Of a stretch of 64,000 bases of DNA, positions 1-11,291 are shown piece by piece. The stretch is from Rhodocollybia butyracea (taxonomy: Eukaryota > Basidiomycota > Agaricomycetes > Agaricales > Omphalotaceae): contig JADNRY010000013.1 of the NCBI GenBank assembly GCA_015501585.1, forward strand, positions 124,001 through 188,000, written 5' to 3'. A program made the position numbers and the translations under genes. The first letter of the stretch is position 1; the number at the start of each line of letters is the position of its first letter. The notes beneath the pieces are model-generated. The model had not been told where the DNA came from. It ran no database searches and saw only the letters and a list, made by a program, of their open reading frames with translations.

Positions 1-243
1 CTGACCAGCAGCTGAGGAGGTAGAGAGACTTCCGAAGCTCTTCACAAAGTTTTTTACTTCTTGTCCGCAGTTGTACCCTCATTCATTAGGTTCGAGAAAG
101 AGAGGCCAAGACTAGTAAAATGTATAAAGTTTAAGAAAGCTGCGGGTAACATTGAGCCAGTCTGCTGGGTCAGGCGTGAGAACTACCTTGTTTACTCTTG
201 ACCGCCTTGCTGCTTGGAAATCGTAAGGCCAGTGAGCTGGAAG

Positions 244-3200
244 ATGAGCTCGTCGTCTGCGATTCCTCATTCTACCGCACCGCCTGTACCATATCCTTTT
301 GATAGTTATCGCGACAGATTGTAAGCTTTTTTCTACTCGATTTCTTTTCCAGCTGGGAACATCATCCGGGTCCTTGTCTTTGGGTCGCTTGAATTCTGTT
401 CCAATTTTTTCTTCGATGCTTTCTTGAACCATGAATCATTATTCTTACCCATTTTTCCGCAATACCAGGGAATATGAGCTTACCGTCAGGCAAGAGCCCA
501 AGCAAGCTCGCATGTGCGGTGTAGGCGGCAAAGGTAAAACATTCTAATTTGTATCTTGAGCTTGAGCTCTCATTGATGATTTTACAGCCGACCGTCGTCC
601 AATTGATCCACCTCCAATTGTCCAACTACGAGTCATCGACCCTGGCCGACGAGCAAATAATTCTGGTCAACAATCGAATTCTCCTACCAGTCCATCCACG
701 ACCGTAGTCAATTCGCCTACGCCAAGTACAGCGACCAATCGGGATGCTCTGCGTGACTCTTCAGTTACGGATGTTGATGGGGACGAAGATTCGTCTACAG
801 CTGCCAATGCCGCTCTTGGATCTTATGCGCAATCCTTTTTGCAAAATCCGTACTTCTTCATGTTCGCCTCGCTAGCCAAACCGGATGATGACGCCGAGCT
901 ACATTGGTTGAAGGTGTGTTACATGCTTGCAACAAGTTTTTGATATCAATCTTAATCTACTTCAGGATGGTCGCACTCGATGCACCACTGGCTCAACCGT
1001 ATCCTCTTTATTTTCCCTCAAAGATCCTCATCACAATAATGAAGACGCCGGTTTTTTCGTCTTCCCAGATCTCAGTGTTCGGACAGAGGGAAGTTATAGA
1101 CTGAAACTCAGTTTGTATGAGCTTGTTGGGTAGAACTTTTTTCATTATCTTCGGTCCTCACTAGCTCACAGCGTTGAACAATATAGGTATTATGTTCGGC
1201 ATTGCAAATCGGTTTTTTCTGCACCATTCTACGTATACACAGCGAAGAAGTTCCCTGGAATGGAGGGCAAGTTTTGCATCGATTCCATTATTTCTTTCCT
1301 AATTACGCTCTTCTGCAGAGTCGACGCCTCTCTCCTGTTCCATGTCGGATCAAGGCATAAAAGTTCGCATTCGCAAAGATATTCGTGTAAGAAAACGTCC
1401 AGTCGTTGGACTGCAGCCAATCCCAGGCGGCAACAGTCCAAACTCAAACCCCGGTGTTTCAACATTTAGCAGCACTAGCCAATTCGCCCCAACATCCACG
1501 AACGCTACTCCAGCCCCTGCTTCAGCTTACGCCCCTGGCTATACACAAACCCCTCCCCAACAGAACTATCCTGGATTCAATCACCCTACGTCCAACTCTC
1601 CACAGGTAGTTCCTTACCAGCAACAGTACCATCCTTTAGCGCCTCCACCTGGGAGTACACCCGCGAGTGGTCCATTGCAACCGTTGCCCGCAGAGGCGCA
1701 ACCTGGGTGGGTCGAGTCTAGTGGTGTTCCAAGTGCGAATCACAAGAGTCGGAGTCCCAGCCTTTCGAGGAGGAGTAGCAGTCCGATGGGTCGTGAAGAT
1801 GACGAGCGTCGAAGTAATCGAGGTCCTAGTCCCCCTAACAGTGCAGATCGGGAGATAAGTCGAATGGATGTTGATGCGGAGAGACAAGATGACGATCAAC
1901 TAAATAGAGAGGATAATGAGGCCCGTCCAAGTTCGTCCTCTGGACGTTTAACCCGCACTGCTCGTGGACGTAGTTCCAGTGCCCGAGATATGGATGACAG
2001 ACGAAAAAGCAAGGAATCGCCAAAGCTGAAGCCTAAATCTTCTCGCCGAGAAAACAAACGTGCTCGGACGGACAGTTATCATCAACCTATAGCCCCAGCT
2101 CCTTGGGCTCCTGCTCCACAACCTCCTCTAGTGACTCCTTCCCACAATGTGACGGCTCAGTCAAATTCCTCCAGTTCTCCTGGCAATGCTACTTTCATTC
2201 AAGGTACGGGCGTGCCCTCGCCGATTATCGACCCTTCTCTCAATGGTGTTTCAATTGGTGGTCTTCCACCTGGCGTGAGAATTCCTCCGCCGCCGGGCGC
2301 GCTGATTGCTCCTGGGGCTTCAGCTCTTAATACAAATACAAGGAGCCAAACAGCCACTCCTATCGGGGCGAATGCAGGAACTGGTGGCACGGCTGTGATC
2401 AGAATCCCCCCTCCACCAGGAGCAGCGATCGAGTCTACAAATGCGAGCACGAGTAATAATTCAGTAGCCAGTTCGAATAATTCGTCGAGTGCCAATGCAA
2501 CAAGTTCAGTTGGTCTGGGTGCTCCTCTACCGTCGGCGATGACGACGATGGAGACTGGAAATCCGGACACTCAGGCGCGCTTCGAAGGGTCCGGTACCCC
2601 AATCACTGGAGCATATCAGCATCAGCATGTACCTTATGAACAGTCGCAACAGGTTCCACCATCTTATGGCGTTCAGCCTCATCTAACAGGCTTACCCCCT
2701 CCTCATCCTGCGCACCCCACCCAGTACCCCGGCGGTCAACAACAACAACAACAACAGCCTCTCCCTATCCCACATGGATATAATCCGTATCATCAACCAA
2801 TTCACCCCCAGTATCCCTATGGCGCTCCGCCTCCCGCTGGGTATCCACCGCCAATGGTTCCTACACCGCAAGGTTATGCTGGTTACGGTCCAGGAGGCCT
2901 TTGGGGTGTACCGCCGAATCAACAAATAGCTGATCAGTACCAACAGGTGCAAATGCAGTATCAGCAGCCACAGTATGGTTATCCCCATCCTCCTGTACAC
3001 ACGCAGGCAAGGTATGACTATAATCAGCCTCAGCCTCAAGCTCCTCAGCACCAACCCCTTCCTCCGGGCCCACATCCTCATCATCTCCAGCCTTCACAGC
3101 CTGTGTACACGCCATACGTTCCCGCGCCTTATGGTTACTATGATCATGCGCAGACACAGCAAAATCCCCAACAAGGGTTTCCTGTAGGTAATGGAGGGAC

Positions 3201-4125
3201 ACACTCTCCCAATGCCGTAGGGGCTGCGCCGAATCCTGGGGCTCCTCCTTTGCTTGGGCCAGGACAGCCAGGACAAACTACACAGCCATCAACAACGCCT
3301 CCGAACGGCGCAGCTAATGGATATGTAGACTACAATTCACCGTCGTATGCCTCCCAACCACCACCAGGACCTCCGAGGCTAGGAAGTCCTCGTTATCAGC
3401 ATCCTCCTGCCCAATATGGATCGTATCCAGTGCCGCCTCCGCCTCCTCACGCTCATCCCCATGGACATGCTCCAATGCAGATGCAACATCCTCAGCATCA
3501 TCACTACCCTATGGCCTATAATGCTGGCTACGTAGCGTACGGGGCTGCAGGTGGCAATGCTACGACATCTGGATTTTCCTCAAATGGAACCGGTGCCTCA
3601 GGTGGTGATGTCTGGGGCATGTCACCGGTGCCCTCATCGGGAGTACCTTCATGGGATGCCGGCCTGACATCAGCTCCTATGACCTCTGCTAGCACTAATT
3701 CTACTGCTGGTAGTGGCTACCCTGCAGGACAACAGCAACCATCGGCAGGAGCTGTCGGAGCTTTAGGAAGCCCTGGAGATCGGATACAACTTGCTCCCTT
3801 AAGACCGCAACAATCAGGTAGTGTTCCCTCCAACGGTGGTTACCCAAATGTTATACAGCTGAGAAGTGGTAGCCGATCGAGAGATAGTGGTGTCAAGGAT
3901 CGCTTGAATTCTGAGATTACGAATATATCGAATTCTGCGAGGGAGCGGGACCGAGAACGAGTGCGAGAGAGGGAAAGCTATGATGGAAGGGAGAGGGAAG
4001 ATAAGATGAGGGAGAATGATGGTGGTGGAAGAGATGACAACCTCGCGGATAGAGATCGGGATGGCGAGAGAGGATTGAAGAAAAACCCACTTGCGATCGG
4101 TAATATCATCGAGAAAGGAACTTGA
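244..4125 (+). CDS. velB: Velvet-domain transcription regulator, VelB-like, with long disordered tail
   Basis: Velvet proteins are fungal DNA-binding regulators that link development, sporulation and secondary metabolism; VelB pairs with VeA or VosA and acts in the nucleus. Six exons fit by hand: 244-320, 469-533, 588-913, 966-1129, 1187-1266 and 1319-4125, giving 1172 residues. The velvet domain runs from about residue 26 to 262. It has the conserved YELTVRQEPKQARMCGVGGK start, then an inserted Ser/Thr-rich loop, then LKDGRTRCTTGS, DAGFFVFPDLSVRTEGSYRL, KKFPGMEESTPLS and DQGIKVRIRKDIRVRKRP. The insertion and the LKDGRTRCTTGS block favour VelB over VosA. The intron at 1267-1318 begins with GCAAGT, a GC-AG intron. 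The remaining ~900 residues are low complexity (Pro, Gln, Ser, Gly; a Gln run; two RIPPPPGA copies), ending in an Arg/Glu/Asp-rich stretch. Most VelB proteins are far shorter. Family is sure; VelB rather than VosA is likely. Confidence 0.9.
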
Positions 4126-4697
4126 GAGACGATAGAGATTTTCTGTTTATGCTTTTTGCGACATTTTGTTTATCCTTGCTTTTTCGCTGTCCGCTATGTG
4201 CTGTATTTCGACTTTCGATTTAGCCGTGTATTATCAGGGTGATGGACTTCGCAGTGTCTTTGGGATTTGGCTTTCTAAATGCTGTCTAGGCTCCAATACT
4301 ACCTGAGTAGTAAAACTAACAATCTTCGTGTATACTAAATAATTTTTGTGCTGGGCTAGGATACCCGTTGGTCTGTTAACAGTTGCGTTGAATTCCTCTG
4401 GACTCATCTACATAGCCAAACTGGAGACCGATATCTCGTCAAACCATCCACTATATACCTAGCTTATGTTTGACTTAGATCCTGCCAAGACTAGTCCCTC
4501 CTGTGGCATACCAAAGGAGACCAAAGGCCAACTCGCTGTACTCGCTGTATTATCCAATCCACCTCATGCTTGGACATTCTTTGTGACAACTCACTCTGAG
4601 TCAGCATTGAGATGGTTTACGGATGTAATGTCCACGAAGAAGAATTTCATTGACTGGTGTATCGCACTTTGGGAATCACACCTACTAAGCAGACAGC
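4126..4697. other. Intergenic region downstream of the velvet gene
   Basis: This stretch holds the 3' flank of the velvet gene and then AT-rich sequence up to the left target duplication of the mobile element. A plus-strand open frame starting at 4466 runs into the element; it matches nothing I recognise and I do not call it a gene. Confidence 0.5.
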
Positions 4698-4705
4698 ATG
4701 GTTAC
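4698..4705. repeat. Left target-site duplication (ATGGTTAC)
   Basis: Eight bases directly left of the element, identical to 5255-5262 on the right. Confidence 0.85.
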
Positions 4706-5254
4706 AGACCCCGACTATAGCTTGAACCCTGATCCAAATTTCCTCAATCGGACCACTATGATGCGAACCAAAACACTAAATTTTGGTTCAATATGATGCG
4801 AACTGGTATGAGGGTCCAAAAATGGCTAAAAAAGCGTAGAAACATAAATTTCGCGTTTTCTTGAGTTTCGGAGCGTTTTTGGCGCATAAACAATCCAAAT
4901 TCGTCAAAAAAAAAGCATATATCAATAATATTGTATGTACAAATCCAGGACTAAATTTTATTGTTCAACTGAGCACTGAGATCTGTTGGAGGATATCTGA
5001 GTACTCGCTATAGAAGCCACAGAAACAATACATAGATTGCAATTTTCAACTAGATATTCCTCAAAAAAAAAATTCTACAGCTAGTTGGAGCTGACTGGGC
5101 AACCACCTTAACGATGCTGTAGCCCAACTTGATGCGAACCCCTCCAGAGCTCTGCTGCGGCGAGCACTATGATGCGAACTCTGGACGAGGTTAACACCAT
5201 TTTGGTACTCTATGATGCGAACCGGGATCAGGGATCTGGCTATAGTCGGGTCCT
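4706..5254. mobile_element. 549-bp MITE-like non-autonomous DNA transposon
   Basis: The ends are imperfect terminal inverted repeats of about 30 bp: the left end reads AGACCCCGACTATAGC and the reverse complement of the right end reads AGGACCCGACTATAGC, with CCCTGATCC shared further in. The element is flanked by identical 8-bp direct repeats, ATGGTTAC, at 4698-4705 and 5255-5262, which look like a target-site duplication. Inside are five direct copies of TATGATGCGAAC or its 11-base core, two near the left end and three near the right. There is no transposase frame, so it would need an autonomous partner. An 8-bp duplication fits hAT or KDZ superfamilies; the termini do not settle which. Confidence 0.85.
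4757..5222 (+). repeat. Five direct copies of TATGATGCGAAC inside the MITE
   Basis: Copies lie at 4757-4768, 4792-4803, about 5128-5138 (core TGATGCGAAC preceded by T), 5168-5179 and 5211-5222. All are in the same orientation, grouped near the two ends. Clustered subterminal repeats are often transposase binding sites in hAT-type elements; that role here is inference. Confidence 0.85.
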
Positions 5255-5262
5255 ATGGTTAC
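5255..5262. repeat. Right target-site duplication (ATGGTTAC)
   Basis: Eight bases directly right of the element. The next three bases (5263-5265) are the stop codon of the minus-strand gene beside it. Confidence 0.85.
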
Positions 5263-5852
5263 TCAGTTGAACTTGCCCATGATGCGCGGCATCGGGAACC
5301 TTGAGCCTAGAACAGCATATTGCTTGTCTTCCCAATCCTTGAAGCGGGTGATAGAGCCCTTAGGTATATAGTTCTTCTTTTCAAGCTCGCATACAACTTG
5401 GGCACACCATTGACGACAACCATTGCCGCTGTCATCGAATCTAGGCAGAAAAGTTTGAATAGGAGCTATATGATATCCACAAAAACGACCCACACGTAAC
5501 GGTCCAGTCTGGCTTCATTGAATATAGCGTGACAGATACTGGCAACAGTCAGATTTACACCACCAGCTATTTTACATGTGAACGGGTCGGTTCTCTCCAC
5601 CGAGTTGTGATTGCTCGTATGAGTATACGGAAGACTTTGGAGACTGACTATGCCTTGCATCAGATTGGCCGGATCGGTATAGGATGGGCTCATATCCAGC
5701 CGAACAGATGTTTCCAGCGAGGTGTCCACAAGCCATACACAAACGTGGAAAACCTCTCCCACTGAGTCACCCAAGACGACAATTTCGTGAACAGAGTCGT
5801 CGAAGGCCGCGAATGTCTTGGGAATGAAAATCGTTGAGCGTTTGAAAGACAT
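5263..5852 (-). CDS. Small hypothetical protein resembling DUF7770
   Basis: Two exons on the minus strand, 5852-5494 and 5440-5263, join across a 53-nt intron (donor GTGGGT) to read RYVFDDSGNGCRQW. The product is about 178 residues with no signal peptide or membrane segment. The order of conserved blocks (a beta-rich start, ETSVRLDMSPSY, the LPYTHTSN region, then GNGCRQW and a final MGKFN) resembles the fungal family DUF7770, whose function is unknown. The stop codon directly abuts the target duplication of the neighbouring MITE, so the element probably supplies the 3' end of the transcript. The gene diverges from the NST1-like gene. Family assignment is from memory and moderate. Confidence 0.6.
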
Positions 5853-6274
5853 AACGACCTAGATGCCAAATGTAAGGGCTAGTAATATAGTTTTACAGAT
5901 TGAGAATTACTTGGTGGTAAATAGTCAAGTCCGATCTTTACAGATAAGAGCGTCGATATCGCCGGCACGAATGACCACGCCGGTGAAGCTGACCGAAAAC
6001 ACTTGAAAAAAGAAATGCAAGTTACGGGCGAAATTTGTGAAGATACAGATTTGGAATGCCGCCGCCGAGCTGATGTACACATCCCGGCCCGCCTTACTAA
6101 GCTAAAGAGAAAATTCAGCCACCCCTCCAAGCTCCTTCAGTTTTGCAGTGGCCACACGACCTATTTTCCTGTCTCTCGACGACTGGTGCTCTAATTTGGC
6201 CTTAGATTTATCCTCTGTTGTCGGCTGTACTGGTCTGAACAATACGAATCACACGAATTAGTAACCGGAGGACA
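5853..6274. promoter_or_regulatory. Divergent intergenic region, DUF7770-like gene / NST1
   Basis: About 420 bp separate the two start codons, so this should hold both promoters. I see no further gene; short frames on both strands look fortuitous. Confidence 0.4.
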
Positions 6275-9200
6275 ATGGCTCCAGCCACTCAGCAGACTCA
6301 GCCAAGCCAAGTATCGATAGGCAAAAAACCAATGACTTACAACCAACAACAACAAGCTGCGCAGGCTCAGCATCAACATCCACAGCAAACTACGCAGCAG
6401 AAGAGTGCCCGTGCAGCGTCCAAAGCTCCGATGAATCCCAATTCTCAGCAGAATTATTCCAATAGCACGAATAAAGGACGGCCGCCGGGGACTGGAGGCA
6501 CAGCGAATAACTCTTCTTCTTCCGGCACAGGCTCGGGCTCAGGCAAAGGCAAAGAGTCGGCCAGTGCATCGGTCAATAATTCGAAAATCTGGTCCACATC
6601 TACCACTGAAGAACGGGAACGGATAAAAGAATTTTGGCTCGGACTCGGTGAAGAGGAGCGGAGGAATTTGGTCAAGGTGGAGAAGGATACAGTGTTGAGG
6701 AAGATGAAGGAACAGCAGAAACATTCCTGTGGATGTGCGGTTTGTGGTCGGAAACGGTGAGTGGCAACCCTTTTTTGCTTCCTTATTTCACTGGCACGCC
6801 GTCCGAGAGCAATCGATTGTGTACTAAAACTGTTTTTCTACAGCACAGCAATCGAGGAAGAGCTCGAAGTTTTGTACGACGCGTACTACGAGGAACTCGA
6901 GCAATATGCCATTTACCAACAACGCTATGTATCTTCAGGTGGAACAATACCTCCTCCGCCAGGTCCAGGGCCGTTTCCGGGTAGTGTGGAGCTCGATGGG
7001 AATGGAAAAGTTGTTCTCAGCGGCACTGGACAAGGTCAGCCGAATAGACCGGGCCATCGTCCTAACGCAAATCCAAATGCAAAGGGGAGAGTAGCAAAAC
7101 AAATCCAGTCTCCACAAGTCAACGGTCGAGGAAAGCATCCACCACATCCACCCCCAGAACCAGAATACGATGACGAGCCTGATCCTGAAGATGAGGAAGA
7201 CGATGGCGAGTATGAAGAAGAAGAAGAGGAAGAGGACGATGGCGAATACGAGGAGGAAGAGGAGGAAGAAGAGGAGGAGGAGGAGGAGGAAGAAGAAGAA
7301 GATGCCGATGATGAGGAAGATCTGGATATTCCCCCATCGCGTCCAATACATCCCGCACACCCCACGCATCCCGGCGTCAATGGTATCCACAACGCACCGC
7401 TAAATCGTGCAGCTCAGACCAATCCAAATCCAGCACGGAACCATGGTCAGGTCCCACCATCACAGCCCCAGCCTCAGATGGCGAGAAGAGGAGGCGTTCC
7501 AGTCAATGGTACACCACGGGCGGCAGCCGTCAATGGGCGAGGGACACCCGCCAAGGAAACAACGCCCGGTAGAGACGGATTGTTCAATCTTGGGAGTAGT
7601 TTGACTGTCACAGGTAGGTTCCTTTAGTGTGCGCTTTTGACGATTTTAACAAACCGCCAGGCCCAGGTAACATCCTCACAGTCGCTGATGATCTTCTTAA
7701 GAACGACGGTCAAAAGTTTCTCGAGATGATGGAGCAACTTGCCGAGAGGCGGATGCAGAGAGAGGAAGAGGCGGTCGGGGATCTAGAGGACGACTCTGAG
7801 GAAGAGGACGAAGATTTAGAAGGGGAGGAAGAATACGAGGAAGATGAGGATGGTGTCAGGCGGCGGCGGAGACGAGGTATGTGCATTCGAGTCATGCAAC
7901 ACCTAGAACTTTTGTGAAAATTTTATCTGTTTAGATCCGGATGAGGACAGTGAAGGGGAAGAGGACGATGACGAGGAAGATGAGGAAGACGAAGAGGAAG
8001 ACGATGATGATGACGATGATGAAGAAGAAGAGGTAATTATTTTCAGTAACTCTGTCCAGAGTCGTCGTTACACTGGTTTACAGGTAATGACGGAAGAACA
8101 AAAAATGGAAGAAGGCAAACGCATGTTCTCCATCTTTGCTGCGCGCATGTTTGAGCAGAGGGTGTTGATAGCTTATCGGGAGAAGGTGGGGCAATTATTC
8201 CGTTCCTTCGTTCGACCTTTGTTTTTGATAATTATGTGTAGGTTGCACAAGAACGCCAACTCCAACTCCTCCGCGAACTCGAAGACGAGTCCAAGCTCGA
8301 AAAGGAGCGAGAAGCCAAGAAGCAGAGTGCGAACCAGAAAAAGAAGGATAAGAAAAAGTATGTATCTATGTCTCTGCAACATCGACTTCTCATTCATCCT
8401 CATAGGCAACAAAAAATGGCCAAGGAGTCCGAGAAAGCTCGTCAGGCCTCCCTCAAAGCCGTCTCCGAAGCCGCCATCAAAGCTGAGCAAGCTGCTCTAG
8501 AAGAAGCTCAACGGAAAAAACGAGAGGAGGAAAAAGCCAAACGCGAAGCTCAGCGCAAGGCTCAGGAGGAAGAACGACTAAAGAAAGACGAGGAGAAGAA
8601 GAAACGTAAAGAGGAGGAAAGAAAGAAGAGGCTAGAAACGGAAAAAGAGAGGGAGAGAGAGAAGAAGGAGAGGAAGGAGAAGGCAGAGAAGGAGGCTAAG
8701 GAGCGAGAGAAGAAGGAGAGGGAAGAGAGGGACAAGAAGGAGAAAGAAAGAGTTGCTGCTGCACAGGCAGAAAAGGCTGAGAGAGAGAAGAAGGAGAAAG
8801 AAAAGAAGGAGAAAGAGGAGCGTGAGATGAGGGAAAAGGAAACGCGTGAAGTCAAGGAACGAGAGGTTCGTGAAGCCAAGGAGAGAAAGGAAGGGGAGGA
8901 AAGAGAGCGCAAAGAGAAGGAAGAAAAGCGAGAAAAAGAGCGGAAAGTCAAAGAGGAAAGGGAGAAAAGAGAGCGCGAAGAGCGCGAACTGAAAGCAAAG
9001 TCTGCTGCTATTCAGGCACAGGCAGTTCAAGCGAAGAGGTCGGGACCGCAGTCTCCTCGTAGTACCGGTGTCGCATTCTGGCTCTGGACTTTCTTCGGCT
9101 TCAGGCTCAGGATCGACTCCACCTAGAACGGTGAATGGTCAAGTATCGAAAAAGCCTTCCGCTGGTCTCATTACTTCGGTAAGCGATCTATCGTCAATCG

Positions 9201-10550
9201 TCTGTTCTCTGCTAACATACCTAGATTCACACACCCCAGCCAGGTCCTGGAATGGCTCCCCAACACGTGCAGTCGCAACCGCAACACCCTCACGCTCAAC
9301 CCCGTCCGATGTCCTCGATGTCTTCTGCTCCTTCGACACCTATTTCTCCATACCCTATGATGGGTCATCCACCTCCTATGCCAAATATGCAGAATATGCA
9401 AAACCCCAATATGTTTGGTCAGATGGGTGGTGGGATTGGAGGCATACCTCATCAAGCTCCGAGAATGCAGCATCCACCGTACAACCCGGCTCAATTCGGG
9501 TTCCCTCCCTCAATGCATGGACACGCCGGTCCTTCTGGGCCTCCTCCCCATGGTCCCAATGCTCATCCTCATAACCATGGACCTGGTGGACACGGCCTTG
9601 CACCCTCTGCGCTCCCTCGAAGCTTTACTGGTGGGGGTCACAATAATGGTCCCAGTCTATATGATCCTGCAACAAATTTTTCGCGTGTCGGTCTTGGTGA
9701 GCGTGTTGTCCCTGGTGCACCCGGTGAACGATCAGCCCCAGCACCAATTGGGCCCCCTCAAAAGCTCACTAGTCTCCCTTCGAACTCCAACACCAACATT
9801 GGAGCGGGTCCTTCAAGTGCTCTGGTGACTGGATCCTCTCCGATAGCTCCCAATCCGCCGAGAAGGATGTCTGTTGCTCTTGGGCCGATCGGTTCTGGTG
9901 CGCCTATCACTCCTGTAACGCCCATTGCTCCCATTGGTCCTCCAATTGCGCCTATCGCTCGTCCCTCGAACTCTGCTTCTACTGTAACGTCCGAGTCTAT
10001 AGGAGCGGGACCTTCCACCTCTATCTCTACATCTGTTCCCTCGTCATCATCTAATTCACCTATTCGCCGCTCTCCAGCACGCCGTTCGCCCAGTCCTAAA
10101 CGTGTCTTGGGTTCAAAGGCACTGGCCGCAGAGGATGATGAAGTCGTACCTGTCAGCAAAGGTGTACGACGAGGGGTTGGTCTCGGTGGTCGATCAGGAA
10201 GTGTGAGTCAAGGCATTAATATCAGTAGTATGGGATGGGGGCCCAACAGTCCTCAGCGTAGTGCGCCTGTCGGAGGTATGCCTATTGGAGTCCCTATCGG
10301 TACGCCTATGTCAAGTGGTGGACCGTGGGGGCCTCCTCACTTGAGTCCTGTTGGTCCCGTTGGGATGGGCTTCCATGTCGGACCCGGCGCGATGAACGGT
10401 CCTTCAGGATTTGGTCCTCCTCGTTCAGCGGGATTATGGGGGAACTCTCTTGGAAATGCAGAGTGGCCACAATCTTATCCGAGCCCAGGGAATCCCAGTC
10501 CTGGTCCAAATGCTACTCCGCCACCTCAAGCTCAAACTTCGGAAAACTAG
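6275..10550 (+). CDS. NST1: NST1-like stress-response protein
   Basis: NST1 was named from yeast as a negative regulator of salt tolerance; its molecular role is poorly known. Nine exons fit: 6275-6756, 6844-7613, 7661-7876, 7935-8032, 8084-8185, 8242-8357, 8406-about 9067, 9105-9178 and 9225-10550, about 1281 residues. The signature is at residues ~105-185: IW...[39 protein letters not shown] across the first intron, then [20 protein letters not shown]. After this come a long Glu/Asp-rich acidic stretch, a conserved [14 protein letters not shown] segment, a charged Lys/Glu/Arg helix of over 200 residues likely to form a single alpha-helix or coiled coil, and a Pro/Gly/Ser-rich tail. The intron near 9062-9104 is only 37-43 nt and its donor is uncertain, though either choice keeps frame. 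Confidence 0.88.
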
Positions 10551-11291
10551 CTACTGATTTGCTTGGTTGGTGAAAGTGCCTTTTCGTATTGCTCGTTTAC
10601 AGAGTGTTGAATCTAGTTTCTACTTTTTCTCTACCTGCTCATACTCTCACCTACGTGTGAGAATTATCTCGGCCTATCCCAACTCTTGACTTCACATTGA
10701 TACTGCTTTCCTGTTTTCTTTTCCTCACTCGTTCAGTTTCTCACATCCTTATTTACATCATCGTCTGCTTACCAAGGTTTGGTACTTACATTACCAAAAT
10801 TTTGCTCACACGTCTGCCTAGCACTGTTACACACATTCACTCTCTACAACCTATCAACCCTTTGAATCCATGTTTTGATTATGCATTTACAAACTAAGCT
10901 TCGAGAAAGGGGAGAATACCCTCGATCGTTTCGCTATTATGTAAGGTTCGGTCTATAGGTTTGTGTTTTCTTTCCCTCTCAAGTATGTTGGAATATCATT
11001 TACATCCCGATCGTTCTTCTCCATTTCGTTCTCTCTGTCAATCGCTTATCAAAATTCTCAGTTATTCCAGCACGTGTACCCGGATCCTCTTGCACGAGTA
11101 CCAATGCTACTATTGCGACTCGGACAACTGGTTCTGGCCCCATGGACAAGGTCTCCTGATTCTGTTTCCCCCGCTCATTCACATGAGTTTTGGCTCCATT
11201 TTCTCGAAAGCTGTCGAAATCTAAAGCATGTGAACGCACGTCTTAAACCGCAACCACGACCCTTGAGCCTCCTAGCTCTGCTTCAGCTACA
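10551..11291. other. Intergenic region between NST1 and the amino-acid permease
   Basis: This is the 3' flank of NST1 and the promoter side of the permease. It is T/C-rich with several short open frames that share no features with known proteins. No RNA gene or repeat was seen. Confidence 0.5.

Noticed and set aside
4466..4720. 84-residue plus-strand open frame ending inside the MITE
   Set aside because: No homology I can recognise; it crosses the element boundary, so its end is set by the insertion.
7170..7403. Long open frames on both strands over the acidic and Lys/Glu regions of NST1
   Set aside because: Shadows caused by GAA/GAG repeats; the NST1 frame explains the sequence.
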